Assembly (NCBI RefSeq): GCF_030167915.1
Contig: NZ_JARGNB010000002.1
Span: forward strand, 806,001 to 870,000
Length of the DNA: 64,000 nt
Direction: 5' to 3'
Origin: Aquabacterium humicola
GTDB taxonomy: Bacteria; Pseudomonadota; Gammaproteobacteria; Burkholderiales; Burkholderiaceae_C
Shown: positions 9,926-18,959 of the stretch, one piece after another
How positions within the stretch are numbered: the first letter of the stretch is position 1
How the letters are laid out: each line of letters starts with the position of its first letter
Notes under the pieces: model-generated
The model's input: the letters and a program-made list of their open reading frames with translations, nothing else
Databases searched by the model: none
Told to the model about the DNA's origin: nothing
Position numbers and translations under genes: made by a program

Positions 9926-12900
9926 TCAGCCGATGTCGCCGCCGGGCGCGTTGCCTTGTGCACGTTCGGCGGTCGGTCCCGCCGCCGGCAGCGGGGCCGT
10001 CGGCGCGGCGGCGAGCGAGAACAGCCCGCGCCACTCGCGCACCCACTGCGCGACGTCGGCCGCCGGCATCGGCGGCGCGATGCCGGCACCCTGGCCGATC
10101 TCGCAGCCCATGTCCAGCAGCAGCCGGGCCTGCGCCGGCGTCTCGACGCCTTCGGCGACCGCGATGCAGCCGAAGGTGCGTGCCAGGCTGATCACACCTT
10201 CGACGATCGCCCGGTCCTGCGCGTCGCCCAGCATGTTGGCGACGAACGAGCGGTCGATCTTCAGCACCTGCAGCGGCAGGCGCTTCAGGTAGGTCAGCGT
10301 CGAGTAGCCGGTGCCGAAGTCGTCGAGCGCCCAGCTCACGCCGAGCCGGGCGCAGCGTTCGAGCAGTGCCGAGGTGAAGCCGATGTCCTGCAGCGCTGCG
10401 GTTTCCAGCACTTCGAGCTCCAGCCGCGGCCCGAGCGGCTGCGCGTGGCGGGCGAGCAGCTCGGCCAGGCGCTGGGCAAAGTCCGGCTCCTGCAGGTGAC
10501 GGGCGGAGATGTTGACGCTGACCGACAGGTCGAGACCTTCCGCGGACCAGGCCTCGAGCTGGTCCAGCGCGCGCGCGAGCACATGGTCGCCGACCCGCGC
10601 CGACAGCCCGGTGTGCTCGATCAGCGGCAGGAACTGTGCCGGCGGCACGAGGCCGTGTTCCGGATGGTTCCAGCGCAGCAGCGCCTCGACGCCGAGCACG
10701 ACGCCGCGCCGCAGGTCGACCTTGGGCTGGTAGTACAGCGTCAGCTCGTCGCGGTCGAGCGCTTCCTGCACGCGGCCGATCGCGACGACGCGTTCCTCGG
10801 TGCGGCGGCTGTGCTCCGGGTCGAAGAACAGGTAGCCGTTGCGGCCCGACTGCTTGGCGCCGTACATCGCGTGGTCGGCGTGGCGCAGCAGCGTGTCGGC
10901 ATCGCTGCCGTCCAGCGGGTAGAGCGTCGCGCCGACGCTGGCGGTGATCACGATCGCATCGCCGCCGGCCGTCAGCACGAAGGGCTGGGCAACGACGCGC
11001 AGCACGCGCTCGACGGCGGCGCGCGCCTCGTCGACCGTGCCGGCGCGCAGCAGCAGCGCGAACTCGTCGCCGCCCAACCGCGCGACGACGTCGGCCCAGG
11101 CCGTGCCGCGCGCGCGTAACGCGGTGCGCAGCCGCGTCGCCAGCTCGGCCAGCAGGCGGTCGCCGGCCTGGTGGCCGAAGCGGTCGTTGATGGCCTTGAA
11201 GTGGTCGAGGTCGAGGTAGCAGACCGCCATCAGGAAGCCTTCGCGGTCGGTCGAGGCCATCGCCTCGACCAGCAGCTGGCTCAGGCGCGCGCGGTTCGGC
11301 AGGCGGGTGAGCTCGTCGAAGTTGGCCTGGCGCTCCATGCGTTCGTGCTGCAGGCGCTGCTCGGTGACGTCGCTGACCACCAGCACGTGGTAGCGCAGCG
11401 CGCCGTCGGGACCATGCACCGCCGACACCGTGACGTGCAGCGCGCACGGATCGCCCGAGCGCCGGCGTTCGACGATCTCGCCGACCCAGTTGCCGCTGGA
11501 GCGCAGCGCGGCCCACAGGCTGGCCTGCTGCTGCCGCGTGATCGGGTCGGGCGCGACCGGCCGCAGCAGGCTCGGCACGCTGCCCAGCAGCTCCTCGCGC
11601 GGCACGCCGGTGATGCGCGAGTAGGTGGGGTTGGCGTCGAGCACCCGGAACTCGGCGTCGGTGATCAGCAGGCCCTCATGCAGGTGCATGAAGAGGTTCG
11701 ACGACAGGCGCTGCCGGTCCTCGGCGCTGCGGCGGGCGCCGATGTCGGCCAGCGACGCGACGACACGCGCCGGCTCGCCGGCCTCGTCCCGCTCGACGAC
11801 GGCCACATGCACGTCGAACCAGCACCAGGCGTCGCGCACGCGCAGGCGCGCTTCGTGGCGCAGTCCGGCGCCGAGCGGGCTGCCGTCGACCGGTGCCAGC
11901 GCGCTGCGCAGCGCGGCGCGTTCGTCGGGATGCACGCGGGCGAGGAAGCGCTCGATGGTCGCGGTCTGCACGCCGCTGGGGTCGTCCATCAGCGCGCGCC
12001 AGCGCGGCGACGTGAAGCCGTCGCCCGACGGCAGGTTCCAGTCCGCGACGCCGAGGTCCGAGCCCTCCAGCGCCAGCTGCGAACGTTCTTCCAGCCGGGT
12101 CAGCTCGCCGATCGCGACATGCGGCAGCAGCACCACCGCGACCAGTGCGGCGATCCAGGCCCACAGCAGCACCGGCGCGCCGGCGCCGACCAGCGCCGCG
12201 AAGGGGCCGGCCCCGACCGCCGTGCCGAGCAGCAGGCCGCTTGCGGCGAGCAGCACGCCGATCGCGGCCGGCAGCAGTCCACCCCGCAGCACCAGCAGGC
12301 ACAGCAGCACGGGGGGCAGCATCAGCCACGCGAAGGCGGTCGCGCCGGCGCGGCCGGGCAGCAGCGCGAAGGCGGTGGCCGCCAGCGCGCCGGCCAGGAG
12401 CATCGGCGCGAGCAGCCGGTTGTCGTCGCGCAGCGCGCGCGACCAGCCGCGGCCGTTCGCGGCCAGCAGCGGCAGGCCGGCAACGAGCACACCGAGCGCC
12501 TCCGCGATCCAGCGTTGCAGCCAGGCGATCGGCAGGTCGATGGCGCCGATGGCGCCGATGACCGCCAGCCACACCACCGTGTTCGCCGCGCTCAGCACGC
12601 TGGCGCCGAGCACGCCGGCGCCGATCAGCAACGACAGGTCGCGGTATTGCTCGAGGCGGCCGTTGAAGTTCGCGCGCATCAGCCAGCGCGTCGCGAGCCA
12701 GGGCGCGGCGGTGCTGCCGACCGTGAGCGCCAGCGCGAGCAGCGGGCTCGCGCCGGCGCTCCAGGCGACGAGCGCGTGCGCCAGCGCCACCGCGGGCAGC
12801 TGGCCGGCCCCCCAGCGCAGCAGCATGGCCAGCGCGACGCCGGCCATCGGCCACAGCACCGGCAGCTGCGACGGCGTGGCCGGGAACGCCCGGCCGAGCA

Positions 12901-13003
12901 CGCCGGCGGCGAGTGCCAGCGCCAGCACGATGGCCGAACGACCGCCCCAGCGCGCCAGCAGGGCGGCGCCGGGAGATCGGGCAAGAGCGGAGAGCGAGGG
13001 CAA
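9926..13003 (-). CDS. Membrane-bound PAS-GGDEF-EAL c-di-GMP signalling protein
   Basis: 1025 residues from a TTG at 13003. About eight hydrophobic helices occupy residues 15-300 (MASE1-like sensor). Two PAS/PAC regions follow, the second starting near NLFMHLHEGLLITDAEFRVL. Next come a GGDEF domain with intact RLGGDEF and an EAL domain (GVEALLRWNHPEHG, SVNISARH, ALDDFGTGYSTLTYL, AVAEGVE). The RxxD inhibitory site expected nine residues before GGDEF is absent (AWAD instead). Both c-di-GMP synthesis and hydrolysis are possible. The stop lies 41 bp upstream of the dnaG start on the same strand. Its stimulus is unknown. Confidence 0.92.
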   Translation of the reverse strand: MPSLSALARSPGAALLARWGGRSAIVLALALAAGVLGRAFPATPSQLPVLWPMAGVALAMLLRWGAGQLPAVALAHALVAWSAGASPLLALALTVGSTAAPWLATRWLMRANFNGRLEQYRDLSLLIGAGVLGASVLSAANTVVWLAVIGAIGAIDLPIAWLQRWIAEALGVLVAGLPLLAANGRGWSRALRDDNRLLAPMLLAGALAATAFALLPGRAGATAFAWLMLPPVLLCLLVLRGGLLPAAIGVLLAASGLLLGTAVGAGPFAALVGAGAPVLLWAWIAALVAVVLLPHVAIGELTRLEERSQLALEGSDLGVADWNLPSGDGFTSPRWRALMDDPSGVQTATIERFLARVHPDERAALRSALAPVDGSPLGAGLRHEARLRVRDAWCWFDVHVAVVERDEAGEPARVVASLADIGARRSAEDRQRLSSNLFMHLHEGLLITDAEFRVLDANPTYSRITGVPREELLGSVPSLLRPVAPDPITRQQQASLWAALRSSGNWVGEIVERRRSGDPCALHVTVSAVHGPDGALRYHVLVVSDVTEQRLQHERMERQANFDELTRLPNRARLSQLLVEAMASTDREGFLMAVCYLDLDHFKAINDRFGHQAGDRLLAELATRLRTALRARGTAWADVVARLGGDEFALLLRAGTVDEARAAVERVLRVVAQPFVLTAGGDAIVITASVGATLYPLDGSDADTLLRHADHAMYGAKQSGRNGYLFFDPEHSRRTEERVVAIGRVQEALDRDELTLYYQPKVDLRRGVVLGVEALLRWNHPEHGLVPPAQFLPLIEHTGLSARVGDHVLARALDQLEAWSAEGLDLSVSVNISARHLQEPDFAQRLAELLARHAQPLGPRLELEVLETAALQDIGFTSALLERCARLGVSWALDDFGTGYSTLTYLKRLPLQVLKIDRSFVANMLGDAQDRAIVEGVISLARTFGCIAVAEGVETPAQARLLLDMGCEIGQGAGIAPPMPAADVAQWVREWRGLFSLAAAPTAPLPAAGPTAERAQGNAPGGDIG

Positions 13004-13153
13004 GGTTCGGGAGCGGACGCGCGTTGTGCTGGCCGAGGGGGATGCTAGGGGCGCCGCGCTGCGCGCCGGCCCGGGGACCCGCGACCCGGTGGCCCTTGAA
13101 TCGGGGTCAGCCGCCGCTGCACCGGGCGCGGGCCGAGGGGCCCGGCGTCTCGG

Positions 13154-13462
13154 TCAGATCACGAAGTCCTCGATCCTGCGACCGGCTTCGATCGCCGACT
13201 TCAGCCACTTCGGCTGCAGGCCGCGGCCCGACCAGGTTTCGCCGGTCGCCGCGTTGCGGTATTTCGGCGCCACCTTGCTGCCGGCGGCCTTGACGGGTTT
13301 CGGCGCGGTGGTCTTGCCGGCAATATCGGCCGCGGTCAGACCATATTCGGCCATCAGCGACTTGATCTTCGCGATGGCCGCGGCACGCTCCTCGCGCTGC
13401 GCCTCGGCAATCTTGCGTTCGATTTCGGCGCGCTGGGCCAGCAGTTCCTGCAGCGAGGGCAT
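13154..13462 (-). CDS. H-NS family nucleoid-associated protein
   Basis: 102 residues. The N-terminal half is a charged coiled coil (LLAQRAEIERKIAEAQREER) for oligomerisation. The C-terminal half contains YRNAATGETWSGRGLQPKWL, the AT-hook-like DNA-binding motif of H-NS/Bv3F-type proteins, joined by a Lys/Pro-rich linker. It probably binds AT-rich DNA and silences acquired genes. It is a separate unit with its own -10-like box upstream. Many Burkholderiales encode several such paralogues, so no specific gene symbol is given. Confidence 0.93.
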   Translation of the reverse strand: MPSLQELLAQRAEIERKIAEAQREERAAAIAKIKSLMAEYGLTAADIAGKTTAPKPVKAAGSKVAPKYRNAATGETWSGRGLQPKWLKSAIEAGRRIEDFVI

Positions 13463-13493
13463 CTGGAAAATCTCCGTGGAATGGACGCGCGGC

Positions 13494-13499
13494 AGTATA
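13494..13499 (-). promoter_or_regulatory. -10-like box upstream of the H-NS family gene
   Basis: TATACT on the minus strand lies about 30 bp upstream of the gene start, followed by an ACGGAG ribosome-binding site before the ATG. No good -35 hexamer is visible at the proper spacing, so this is only a partial promoter call. Confidence 0.4.
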
Positions 13500-13550
13500 G
13501 GGGCCGCGCGCGCGGCGGCGATCCCAGGTTTCTACGTGGCGCGTCGAATA

Positions 13551-13823
13551 TCAGGGATTGGGCGGCACATACCCGGCCGGCTGGTCGGCGCCTTCGCCGA
13601 AGAAGAATCGCTCCATCTGGCGCGCGAGGTATTGGCGCGCCCGCTGGTCGGCCAGATTCAGGCGGTTTTCATTGACCAGCATGGTCTGGTGCTTCATCCA
13701 CAGCTGCCAGGCTTCCTTGCTGACGTTGTCGTAGATGCGTTTGCCCAGCTCGCCGGGATACATCGGGAAGTCCAGGCCTTCGGCTTCCTTCTTCAGATAG
13801 ACGCATTGAATGGTGCGGGGCAT
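13551..13823 (-). CDS. yggX: Fe(2+)-trafficking / oxidative damage protection protein YggX
   Basis: 90 residues, full length for the family. It has the conserved N-terminus [20 protein letters not shown] with the single Cys7, plus PGELGKRIY and the C-terminal MERFFFGEG. YggX proteins handle labile iron and protect iron-sulfur clusters. It lies between argA and the H-NS-like gene, all on the minus strand. The gap to argA is 58 bp, so it may be cotranscribed with argA. Confidence 0.96.
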   Translation of the reverse strand: MPRTIQCVYLKKEAEGLDFPMYPGELGKRIYDNVSKEAWQLWMKHQTMLVNENRLNLADQRARQYLARQMERFFFGEGADQPAGYVPPNP

Positions 13824-13881
13824 GTCGGCTCTCCGGAGGACGGTATGTATGTTTGTCGGATCGCTGAACGCGCGCGGCCGT

Positions 13882-15222
13882 TCAGCCGAGTTTCTTGACC
13901 AGCACCTGCGAGCGCCGGTCCCAGTTGTACTTGCGCTTGCGGGCTTCGGGCAACCAGTCGGGGTCGACCTGCTGGAAACCGCGCTTGATGAACCAGTGCA
14001 TCGTGCGCGTGGTCAGCACGAAGATACTGTCGAGGCCGAGCGACCTGGCGCGTTGCTCGATGCGCTTGAGCAGGCGTTCGCCGTCGCCTTGGCCCTGGAC
14101 CTGCGGCGATACGGTGAGCGCGGCCATTTCGGCGGTGCGCGCTTCCGGATAAGGGTACAGCGCGGCGCAACCGAATATCACGCCATCGTGCTCGATGACG
14201 GTGTAGTTGGCGATGTCGCGTTCGATCTCGGTGCGCTCGCGGCGCACCAGCGTGCCGTCGCGTTCGAAGGGCTCGATCAGCTGCAGGATGCCGCCGACGT
14301 CGTCGGCGGTGGCCTCGTGCACGGTCTCGAGCTTCTCGTCGACGATCATCGTGCCGATGCCGTCGTGGGTGAACACCTCCTGCAGGATGGCGCCGTCGTC
14401 GGCCAGCGGCAGGATGTGCGAGCGCTCGACGCCGCCTTCGCAGGCCTTCACGCACTGCTGCAGGTAGAACGCGAGGTCGGTCGGCTGGTTCGGCGGCGGC
14501 AGCTGCGCCAGCAGCCGCTTGGCGTCGGCCAGCGCCAGCTCGGTGTCGATCGCGCTGTCCGGATCGTTCTGGTCCTCGCGGATGCCGGCGATCTCGGTCA
14601 TGAACAGCAGCTTGTCGGCCTGCAGCGCGATCGCGGTGGCGGTGGCCACGTCTTCCATCGTCAGGTTGAAGGCTTCGCCGGTCGGCGAGAAGCCGAAGGG
14701 GCTCAGCAGCACCATCGCGCCGATGTCGATCGCACGGCGGATCGCCGCGGCGTCGACGCGCCGGACGAGGCCGGAGTGCATGTAGTCGACGCCGTCGACG
14801 ATGCCCACCGGCCGCGCGGTGAGGAAGTTGCCCGAGACCACACGCACCGTCGCGTTGGCCATCGGCGTGTTCGGCAGGCCCTGCGAAAAGGCCGCCTCGA
14901 TCTCGAAGCGCAACTGGCCCGCGGCCTCCTGTGCGCAATCGAGCGTCACGGCGTCGGTGATGCGGGTGCCCCGGTGGTAGCGTGAGGTCTGGCCCTTCGC
15001 GGCCAGCTGTTCGTTCACCTGCGGCCGGAAGCCGTGCACCAGCACCACCTTGATGCCCATCGCGTGCAGGATCGCGAGGTCCTGCACGAAGGCATTGAGC
15101 TTGCCCGCGGCGATCAGCTCGCCGGTCATGCCGACGACGAAGGTATTGCCGCGGTACTTGTGGATGTACGGCGCGACGGCGCGGAACCAGGGGACGAAGG
15201 TGTGCGGGAAGACCAGGCTCAT
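13882..15222 (-). CDS. argA: N-acetylglutamate synthase (AAK-GNAT fusion)
   Basis: 446 residues from the ATG at 15222 ([20 protein letters not shown]). The upstream open frame has no conserved sequence. Residues about 15-290 form an amino-acid-kinase-like arginine-sensing domain ([15 protein letters not shown]), and residues about 300-446 form a GNAT acetyltransferase domain ([15 protein letters not shown] as acetyl-CoA loop). It catalyses the first step of arginine synthesis, glutamate plus acetyl-CoA to N-acetylglutamate, and is normally inhibited by arginine. It is transcribed away from the regulator gene upstream and heads toward yggX. Confidence 0.95.
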   Translation of the reverse strand: MSLVFPHTFVPWFRAVAPYIHKYRGNTFVVGMTGELIAAGKLNAFVQDLAILHAMGIKVVLVHGFRPQVNEQLAAKGQTSRYHRGTRITDAVTLDCAQEAAGQLRFEIEAAFSQGLPNTPMANATVRVVSGNFLTARPVGIVDGVDYMHSGLVRRVDAAAIRRAIDIGAMVLLSPFGFSPTGEAFNLTMEDVATATAIALQADKLLFMTEIAGIREDQNDPDSAIDTELALADAKRLLAQLPPPNQPTDLAFYLQQCVKACEGGVERSHILPLADDGAILQEVFTHDGIGTMIVDEKLETVHEATADDVGGILQLIEPFERDGTLVRRERTEIERDIANYTVIEHDGVIFGCAALYPYPEARTAEMAALTVSPQVQGQGDGERLLKRIEQRARSLGLDSIFVLTTRTMHWFIKRGFQQVDPDWLPEARKRKYNWDRRSQVLVKKLG

Positions 15223-15286
15223 TTGGGCCGGATTGTGCCCCGCAGCGAGGGCGGCCTCCTCGTCTGGCGCACAGCGGGGTCGTCGA

Positions 15287-15886
15287 TCAGGGCGCGTGCA
15301 GCACGACCAGCAGCGCCTGCGCCACCGTGCGGCCGGCATTGCGGATCGCATGCGGCCGGTCGACCGGGTAGCGCGCGGTCTCGCCGGGCTTCAGCCGCGT
15401 GCTGGCCTCGCCCGCCTCGACGTCGATCTGGCCCGACAACACGCTCAGGTGCTCGCGCGAGCCGGGCTCGTGCGGCGCGGACTCCAGCGCGGCACCCGGC
15501 TGCAAGGTCAGCTCGTACCACTCGAAGCGGCCGGCGAGCTCGATCGGGCCCAGGATGCGCAGCCGGCAGCGCGCGTCTGGGGCGCCGAGCGTCGGCGTGT
15601 CCTGCGCGGCGACGGTGGTGATCACCGGCGCATCGATGCGCGGCGCGTCCGCCAGCAGGTCGGCCAGCGGCACGCCGAGCGCATTGGCCAGGCGCCAGAC
15701 CACGGCGACCGTGGGGTTGGCCTGTGCGCGCTCGATCTGCGAGAGCATCGACTTCGACACGCCGGCGCGGCGCGACAGTTCGTCCAGCGACAGCGACTGC
15801 TGCTCGCGCAGCGCGGCGAGCGCTTCGCCCACGCGGGGCGGTTGCGGCGGTTCCGGCAGGGCAGGGCGGGGCGTGCGGGCGTTCAT
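15287..15886 (-). CDS. XRE-family transcriptional regulator with C-terminal cupin domain
   Basis: 199 residues from the ATG at 15886. Residues about 20-80 are an HTH_3 domain (LDELSRRAGVSKSMLSQIER). Residues about 120-195 are a cupin_2 sensor domain (HLSVLSGQIDVEAGEA, GETARYPVDRPHAIRNAG). It is divergent from kbl-tdh with a 93-bp shared promoter region holding GTTCG/CGAAC inverted repeats. It is therefore the likely local regulator of threonine breakdown, with an amino acid or related small molecule as effector. That role is inferred from position only. Confidence 0.93.
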   Translation of the reverse strand: MNARTPRPALPEPPQPPRVGEALAALREQQSLSLDELSRRAGVSKSMLSQIERAQANPTVAVVWRLANALGVPLADLLADAPRIDAPVITTVAAQDTPTLGAPDARCRLRILGPIELAGRFEWYELTLQPGAALESAPHEPGSREHLSVLSGQIDVEAGEASTRLKPGETARYPVDRPHAIRNAGRTVAQALLVVLHAP

Positions 15887-15905
15887 CGGGCGGGTGCAGT
15901 CCGGC

Positions 15906-15934
15906 TTGTCGCAAGGAATGTTGTTCAGTATAGT
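15906..15934 (+). promoter_or_regulatory. Sigma-70 promoter for kbl-tdh
   Basis: -35 TTGTCG (15906-15911) and -10 TATAGT (15929-15934) with a 17-bp spacer. The start would be near 15941, just upstream of the inverted repeats. The complementary strand carries an overlapping TATACT (15932-15927) that could be the -10 of the divergent regulator gene. Confidence 0.6.
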
Positions 15935-15943
15935 GCACGAATC

Positions 15944-15966
15944 GTTCGCTAAGTCGAACACGTTCG
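15944..15966. promoter_or_regulatory. Candidate operator for the XRE-cupin regulator
   Basis: A perfect inverted repeat, GTTCG (15944-15948) - 6 bp - CGAAC (15955-15959), is followed at once by a second one sharing an arm: CGAAC-AC-GTTCG (15955-15966 with a trailing base). It sits just downstream of the predicted kbl transcription start, where a bound repressor would block transcription. Binding is inferred. Confidence 0.5.
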
Positions 15967-15979
15967 ATCGATCCGCATC

Positions 15980-17194
15980 ATGACCGACACCACCGCCTTC
16001 CTCACCCACGTGCGCGCCGAGCTGCAGGGGCTTCGCGATGCGGGCCTCTTCAAGGGCGAACGCATCATCACGACGCCGCAGGGCGCCCAGGTGCATACCG
16101 CCGACGGCCGCGACGTCATCAACCTGTGCGCCAACAACTACCTCGGCCTGTCGGCGCACCCGCAGGTCATCGAGGCCGCGCACGAGGCGCTGCGCACGCA
16201 TGGCTACGGCCTGAGCTCGGTGCGCTTCATCTGCGGCACGCAGGACATCCACAAGACGCTGGAGCAGCGCATCGCGCGCTTCGTCGGCACCGAGGACGCC
16301 ATCCTCTACGCCGCCGCCTTCGACGCCAACGGCGGCCTGTTCGAGCCGCTGCTCGGCGAGGCCGACGCGGTGATCAGCGACGAGCTCAACCACGCGTCGA
16401 TCATCGACGGCATCCGGCTGTGCAAGGCCCAGCGCCACCGCTACAAGCACAACGACATGGCCGACCTGGAGGCGAAGCTGCGCGAGGCGCGCGCGGCCGG
16501 TGCGCGCTTCATCATGGTCTTCACCGACGGCGTGTTCTCGATGGACGGCACGATCGCGCAGCTCGACGTGATGCGAAAGCTCTGCGACGCGCACGGCGCG
16601 CTGCTGGCGATCGACGAGTGCCACGCCTCCGGCTTCATGGGCGCGACCGGCCGCGGCACGCACGAGCACCGCGGGCTCCTGGTGAACGGCCGCTCGAAGG
16701 TCGACATCATCACCGGCACCTTCGGCAAGGCGCTGGGCGGCGCCAGCGGTGGTTTCACCGCGGGTCCGAAGGAGGTGATCGAGCTGCTGCGCCAGCGTTC
16801 GCGGCCCTACCTGTTCTCGAACACGCTGGCGCCGATGATCGCGGGCGGTTCGATCGCGGTGCTCGACCTGCTGGAAGGCTCGACCGCGCTGCGCGACAAG
16901 CTGCACGAGAACACACGCTACTTCCGCCAGGCGATCACCGAGGCCGGCTTCGACATCAAGCCGGGCGAGCACCCGATCGTGCCGATCATGGTCTACGACG
17001 CGGTGAAGGCGCAGGCGCTCGCGGCGCGGCTGCTCGAGCTGGGCATCTACGTCGTCGGCTTCTTCTTCCCGGTGGTGCCGAAGGGCCAGGCGCGCATCCG
17101 CGTGCAGCTGAGCGCGGCGCACGAGCGCGCGCACCTGGAGAAGGCCGTCGCGGCGTTCCGGCAGGCCGGCCTTGAACTGGGGCTGGTCAAGTGA
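15980..17194 (+). CDS. kbl: Glycine C-acetyltransferase (2-amino-3-ketobutyrate CoA ligase)
   Basis: 404 residues, full length. It is an alpha-oxoamine synthase-family PLP enzyme with [10 protein letters not shown], the [10 protein letters not shown] Asp/His pair and the PLP lysine K250 in [10 protein letters not shown]. It cleaves 2-amino-3-oxobutyrate with CoA into glycine and acetyl-CoA, the second step of threonine degradation. The tdh-like gene overlaps its stop by GTGA, so the two steps are translationally coupled. The XRE-cupin regulator gene is divergent upstream. Confidence 0.97.
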   Translation: MTDTTAFLTHVRAELQGLRDAGLFKGERIITTPQGAQVHTADGRDVINLCANNYLGLSAHPQVIEAAHEALRTHGYGLSSVRFICGTQDIHKTLEQRIARFVGTEDAILYAAAFDANGGLFEPLLGEADAVISDELNHASIIDGIRLCKAQRHRYKHNDMADLEAKLREARAAGARFIMVFTDGVFSMDGTIAQLDVMRKLCDAHGALLAIDECHASGFMGATGRGTHEHRGLLVNGRSKVDIITGTFGKALGGASGGFTAGPKEVIELLRQRSRPYLFSNTLAPMIAGGSIAVLDLLEGSTALRDKLHENTRYFRQAITEAGFDIKPGEHPIVPIMVYDAVKAQALAARLLELGIYVVGFFFPVVPKGQARIRVQLSAAHERAHLEKAVAAFRQAGLELGLVK

Positions 17195-18150
17195 GCACGC
17201 CCCGCATCCTGATCATCGGCGCCAACGGCCAGATCGGCACCGAGCTCGGCGAGGCGCTGATCGCGCGCCACGGCGCCGACGCGGTGATCACCAGCGACCT
17301 CGCGCCCGAGGGCCGGCTGAAGCAGGTGCGGCACGAGGCGCTGGATGTCACCGACGCGGCCGCGCTGGCCACCGTCGTCAAGCGCCATGGCATCAACCAG
17401 GTCTACTTGCTGGCCGCCGCGCTGTCGGCCAACGGCGAGAAGCACCCCCAGTGGGCCTGGAACCTGAACATGAACGGCCTGCTGAACGTGCTGGAGCTGG
17501 CTCGGCAGGTGAAGCTCGAGCGCGTGTTCTGGCCGAGCTCGATCGCCGCCTTCGGGCCGCACACGCCGCGCACCGCGCCGCAGGAAACGGTGATGGACCC
17601 GAGCACGGTCTACGGCATCAGCAAGCTCGCCGGCGAGCGCTGGTGCGACTGGTACCACCGCAACCACGGCGTCGACGTGCGCAGCCTGCGCTACCCGGGC
17701 CTGATCAGCTGGAAGACCCCGCCCGGCGGCGGCACCACCGACTACGCGGTGGACATCTTCCACCACGCGCTGAAGACCGGCCGCTACACGGCGTTCCTCG
17801 GCCCCGAGACGCGGCTGCCGATGATGTACATGCCCGATGCGATCCGCGCCACCATCGAGCTGATGGAAGCGCCGCCGGCCGCCATCCGCGAGCGCGGCTC
17901 GTACAACCTGGCCGCCTTCAGCTTCACGCCGAGCGAGATCGGCGCGGCCATCGCCAGGCGCATTCCCGGCTTCAGGCTCGACTGCGCGCCTGACTTCCGC
18001 CAGGCCATCGCCGACAGCTGGCCCCAGGCCATTGTCGACGACGCCGCGCAGCGCGACTGGGGCTGGCGCCCGCGGTACGACCTGCAGGCGATGGTCGACG
18101 AGATGCTGGAAGCGCTGCGGCCGCTCGTGGCCGCGCAGAACGCCGGTTAG
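17191..18150 (+). CDS. SDR-type L-threonine 3-dehydrogenase
   Basis: 319 residues from a GTG that overlaps the kbl stop. It is an extended short-chain dehydrogenase, epimerase-like: NAD-binding GANGQIG at 10-16, catalytic Y141 and K145 (YGISK), with the upstream Ser in [10 protein letters not shown]. It is not the zinc-type Tdh of E. coli. The SDR type, known from Cupriavidus and Flavobacterium, is usually found next to kbl, as here. It oxidises threonine to 2-amino-3-oxobutyrate. Annotation pipelines may label it a nucleotide-sugar epimerase, but context favours threonine. Confidence 0.9.
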   Translation: MSTPRILIIGANGQIGTELGEALIARHGADAVITSDLAPEGRLKQVRHEALDVTDAAALATVVKRHGINQVYLLAAALSANGEKHPQWAWNLNMNGLLNVLELARQVKLERVFWPSSIAAFGPHTPRTAPQETVMDPSTVYGISKLAGERWCDWYHRNHGVDVRSLRYPGLISWKTPPGGGTTDYAVDIFHHALKTGRYTAFLGPETRLPMMYMPDAIRATIELMEAPPAAIRERGSYNLAAFSFTPSEIGAAIARRIPGFRLDCAPDFRQAIADSWPQAIVDDAAQRDWGWRPRYDLQAMVDEMLEALRPLVAAQNAG

Positions 18151-18157
18151 GCGCCTG

Positions 18158-18958
18158 TCAGGCGAGCGCGCCCCGCAGCGCGTTCAACACCCCGTCGGGT
18201 TGCTCCTGCATCAGGCTGTGGCCGCTGGGCAGCGTGTGCACACGGGCCTTCAGCGCCGCCGCGAGCTCGCGCGTGGCCTTCGGGTTCGTCATCTGGTCGG
18301 CGCTGCCGAGGATGAAGTGCACCGGGCAGGCCACCTTCGCCGCCGCCTGCAGGCCGTTCGCATAGCGGTCGCAGACGCTGAAGTCGTGGTGGAACAGGTT
18401 GACGTCCTTCTGCGCACCGTGCACGCGCCGCATCAGCGCGCGGTTCGCACCGTGCTGCCAGGTGCCCGGGGCCGGGTAGCCGGGCTTGCTGGCATGGCTG
18501 GAGATCGAGAAGTTGTTGACCATCTCGATGGCCTTCAGCGGCGCGTCGCGCGCGGTGCTCAGCAGCGCCTCCGACACCTTCATCGGGTAGGCGGTGGCGA
18601 TCATCACCAGGCGCGTGATGCGCTCGGGCGCGCGGCCCGCGGCTTCCAGCGCGATCAACGAACCCATGCTGTGGCCGACCAGCGCGGCCTGCTGCACGCC
18701 GGCGGCGTCCAGCAGCGCCAGCGTCCAGTCGGCCAGCGCCTCGACGTCGGGCAGCGGTGGGCCCTCGCTGCGGGCGTGGCCGGGCTCGTCGACGGCCAGC
18801 ACGCTCCAGCCGTGGTGCGCGAACCAGCGCGACAGCAGCGTCCAGATGCTGTGGTCGTGCAGCGCGCCATGAAGGAAGACCAGCGTCGGCAACGCCGGGT
18901 CGAACGCCTTGCCGCCGGTGTAGGCGTAGGCCCTGCGGCCTTGCACGGTGAGCTCCAT
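18158..18958 (-). CDS. Alpha/beta-fold hydrolase
   Basis: 266 residues. Oxyanion-hole segment FLHGALHD, nucleophile S97 in GHSMG, acid Asp in ILGSADQMTNP and catalytic His in LPSGHSLMQEQ make a complete triad. No signal peptide. The start lies 1 bp after the stop of the upstream metY-type gene, so the two are an operon. A hydrolase acting on an ester of the sulfur amino acid path is possible but unproven. The substrate is unknown. Its stop converges with the threonine dehydrogenase gene within 8 bp. Confidence 0.9.
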   Translation of the reverse strand: MELTVQGRRAYAYTGGKAFDPALPTLVFLHGALHDHSIWTLLSRWFAHHGWSVLAVDEPGHARSEGPPLPDVEALADWTLALLDAAGVQQAALVGHSMGSLIALEAAGRAPERITRLVMIATAYPMKVSEALLSTARDAPLKAIEMVNNFSISSHASKPGYPAPGTWQHGANRALMRRVHGAQKDVNLFHHDFSVCDRYANGLQAAAKVACPVHFILGSADQMTNPKATRELAAALKARVHTLPSGHSLMQEQPDGVLNALRGALA

Positions 18959-18959
18959 C

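Noticed and set aside
15287-17134. 615-residue protein including the XRE-cupin domain
   Set aside because: The upstream part is antisense to kbl. The HTH domain starts just after the ATG at 15886.
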